NCBI RefSeq assembly: GCF_000785535.1
Contig: NZ_CP007595.1
Coordinates: 496,001-560,000 of the forward strand
Direction of reading: 5' to 3'
Length of the DNA: 64,000 bases
From: Arthrobacter sp. PAMC 25486
GTDB taxonomy: Bacteria > Actinomycetota > Actinomycetes > Actinomycetales > Micrococcaceae
Below the pieces are notes generated by a model, which saw nothing but the letters and a program-made list of their open reading frames with translations, did no database searches and was not told where the DNA came from. Made by a program: the position numbers and the translations under genes. Shown here piece after piece: positions 62,953 to 64,000 of the stretch. Positions within the stretch are counted from its first letter, which is position 1, and each line of letters begins with the position of its first letter.

Positions 62953-63927
62953 ATGGTGCACACCGCGCGTCGACCGCGCCCACTTTCCCTGAGCCGGCCG
63001 GAGCTGGCCCTGCTCGCCATCACGGTGTTGTGGGGCGGCACCTATCTCGTCATACACCTGGCCATGCGGTACAGCGGCCCCATGTTCTTCGTCGGCATCC
63101 GCTTCGCCGTGGCAGGGCTGGCCGCCGCCCTCATCTTCCACCGCGCCCTCCGCGGCATGACACGTGCCGACCTTGGCGCCGGCGCAGCCATCGGGGTCAT
63201 GATCTTCTTTGGCTACGGCCTGCAAACCGTGGGTCTGCAAACCATCAGCAGCAGCACCTCGGCATTTCTCACGGCGCTCTTCGTCCCGATTGTGCCCTTC
63301 CTGCAATGGGCCGTGTTCCGGAAACGGCCCCACATCATGGCTTTCGCCGGGGCTGCCCTGGCCTTCGCGGGGCTGGTGCTTCTCGCGGGACCGGGCGCCC
63401 TCCAAGTCGGTCTGGGTACCGGCGAAGTGGTCACCCTGCTGAGCACAGTTGCCATCGCCGCGGAGATCGTGCTGATCAGCCTCTTCGCGGCGAAGGTGAA
63501 CTTGGGCCGGGTGACAGTGGTGCAGCTGCTGGTGTGCAGCGTCCTGGCGTTTGTGGCCATGCCTGCCACGGGGGAAGTCGTGCCCACCTTCTCCTGGGTG
63601 TGGCTTGCGGCCGGGGTCGGATTGGGCCTGGCGAGCTGCGTCATCCAGCTGACCATGAACTGGGCGCAGAAGTCGGTGGACCCCACACGGGCCACCATCA
63701 TCTACGCGGGGGAGCCCGTTTGGGCAGGTGTGATTGGACGCCTCGCGGGGGACCGGCTGCCAGCCCTGGCACTGGCCGGGGCAGCCCTGATTGTTCTTAG
63801 CGTGCTCGTCAGCGAACTCAAACCGCTGGGACGGCCGCCTGCCGGGAACTCGAGCACCGCCGTCGACCTGGGCAGTGCGGAGAATCCCGGTCCGGAAACG
63901 GGCCGGGAAGAGGGCACCCGGAAGTAG
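62953..63927 (+). CDS. EamA/DMT-family transporter
   Basis: The 324-residue protein has ten hydrophobic helices in two EamA halves. Helix 1 is ELALLAITVLWGGTYLVIHLAMRYSGPMFFVGIRF in part, followed by ISSSTSAFLTALFVPIVPFLQW and in the second half ATIIYAGEPVWAGVIGRLAG. Such exporters move amino acids or metabolites. The polar C-terminal 40 residues are outside the fold. After its stop (63928-64000) no gene is visible before the window edge. Confidence 0.9.
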   Translation: MVHTARRPRPLSLSRPELALLAITVLWGGTYLVIHLAMRYSGPMFFVGIRFAVAGLAAALIFHRALRGMTRADLGAGAAIGVMIFFGYGLQTVGLQTISSSTSAFLTALFVPIVPFLQWAVFRKRPHIMAFAGAALAFAGLVLLAGPGALQVGLGTGEVVTLLSTVAIAAEIVLISLFAAKVNLGRVTVVQLLVCSVLAFVAMPATGEVVPTFSWVWLAAGVGLGLASCVIQLTMNWAQKSVDPTRATIIYAGEPVWAGVIGRLAGDRLPALALAGAALIVLSVLVSELKPLGRPPAGNSSTAVDLGSAENPGPETGREEGTRK

Positions 63928-64000
63928 TTTCTCGCGCCGAAACACCCGGCATGGGCGATAGCATAAAATCTTTGGTTCGCTTCGCGGATCACGGAAGGTG

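Overview
The window is high-GC DNA (roughly 64-66 % by eye) with dense, often translationally coupled genes, frequent GTG/TTG starts and many TetR, GntR, XRE and ArsR-like regulators. A mycothiol-type DinB/maleylpyruvate isomerase fold protein, Tat-type signal peptides and an actinobacterial BioQ-style biotin operon point to an actinobacterium, most likely Arthrobacter or a close relative in the Micrococcaceae. Genus is inference; no 16S or marker gene lies in the window. No tRNA, rRNA or CRISPR array was recognised.

Layout. 1-9.7 kb: partial VOC protein, a 34-residue membrane peptide, a GH3 beta-glucosidase, a TetR regulator, a carboxylesterase interrupted by one stop codon, the ruin of a papain-like (C1) peptidase, and a TetR/quinone-oxidoreductase divergent pair around a perfect palindrome. 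10-16.3 kb: complete urease operon ureABCEFGD followed by a NicO/HoxN nickel permease. 16.4-24.7 kb: PASTA lipoprotein, a MerR-peroxiredoxin fusion, patatin, Old Yellow Enzyme, a surface-anchored C69-family protein lacking both a normal start codon and the family Cys, and an amino-acid permease. 24.7-30.8 kb: biotin operon bioB-bioA-bioF-P450-bioD with divergent bioQ. 30.8-33.2 kb: a graveyard of oxidoreductase fragments. 33.9-37.3 kb: sugar ABC importer (binding protein, single-domain ATPase, permease). 37.4-40.7 kb: cutC, AsnC-like sensor, DUF3054, VOC protein and an AAA ATPase. 40.7-43.3 kb: an SRPBCC gene cut by a chimeric, decayed insertion sequence. 43.5-48.1 kb: secreted protein, frameshifted SDR, DUF1648/GntR pair and the remains of a two-component system. 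48.1-64 kb: GNAT, MDMPI-like protein, DHA2 MFS pump, DUF1990 fusion, regulated ABC exporter, His-rich methyltransferase with divergent XRE-cupin regulator, GntR/membrane pair, a Tat-exported phosphoesterase, an isochorismatase-like hydrolase and an EamA transporter.

How it fits together. The urease block supplies ammonia from urea, with accessory proteins and nickel uptake encoded in the same unit. The biotin block makes biotin from a pimeloyl thioester, and its P450 may supply or modify that precursor as BioI does in Bacillus. BioQ probably shuts the operon off through a perfect operator that covers the start codon of an apparently leaderless bioB mRNA. Several small regulators sit beside one or two targets with a clear palindrome in the promoter.

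The strongest candidates for something undescribed are the biotin-operon P450 that lacks the ExxR motif, the MerR-peroxiredoxin fusion with an internal start site, the C69-family protein with AUC start and Ser in place of Cys, and operators centred on start codons. The window also holds about ten broken genes, many of them oxidoreductases or hydrolases, so this is an accessory region undergoing decay.
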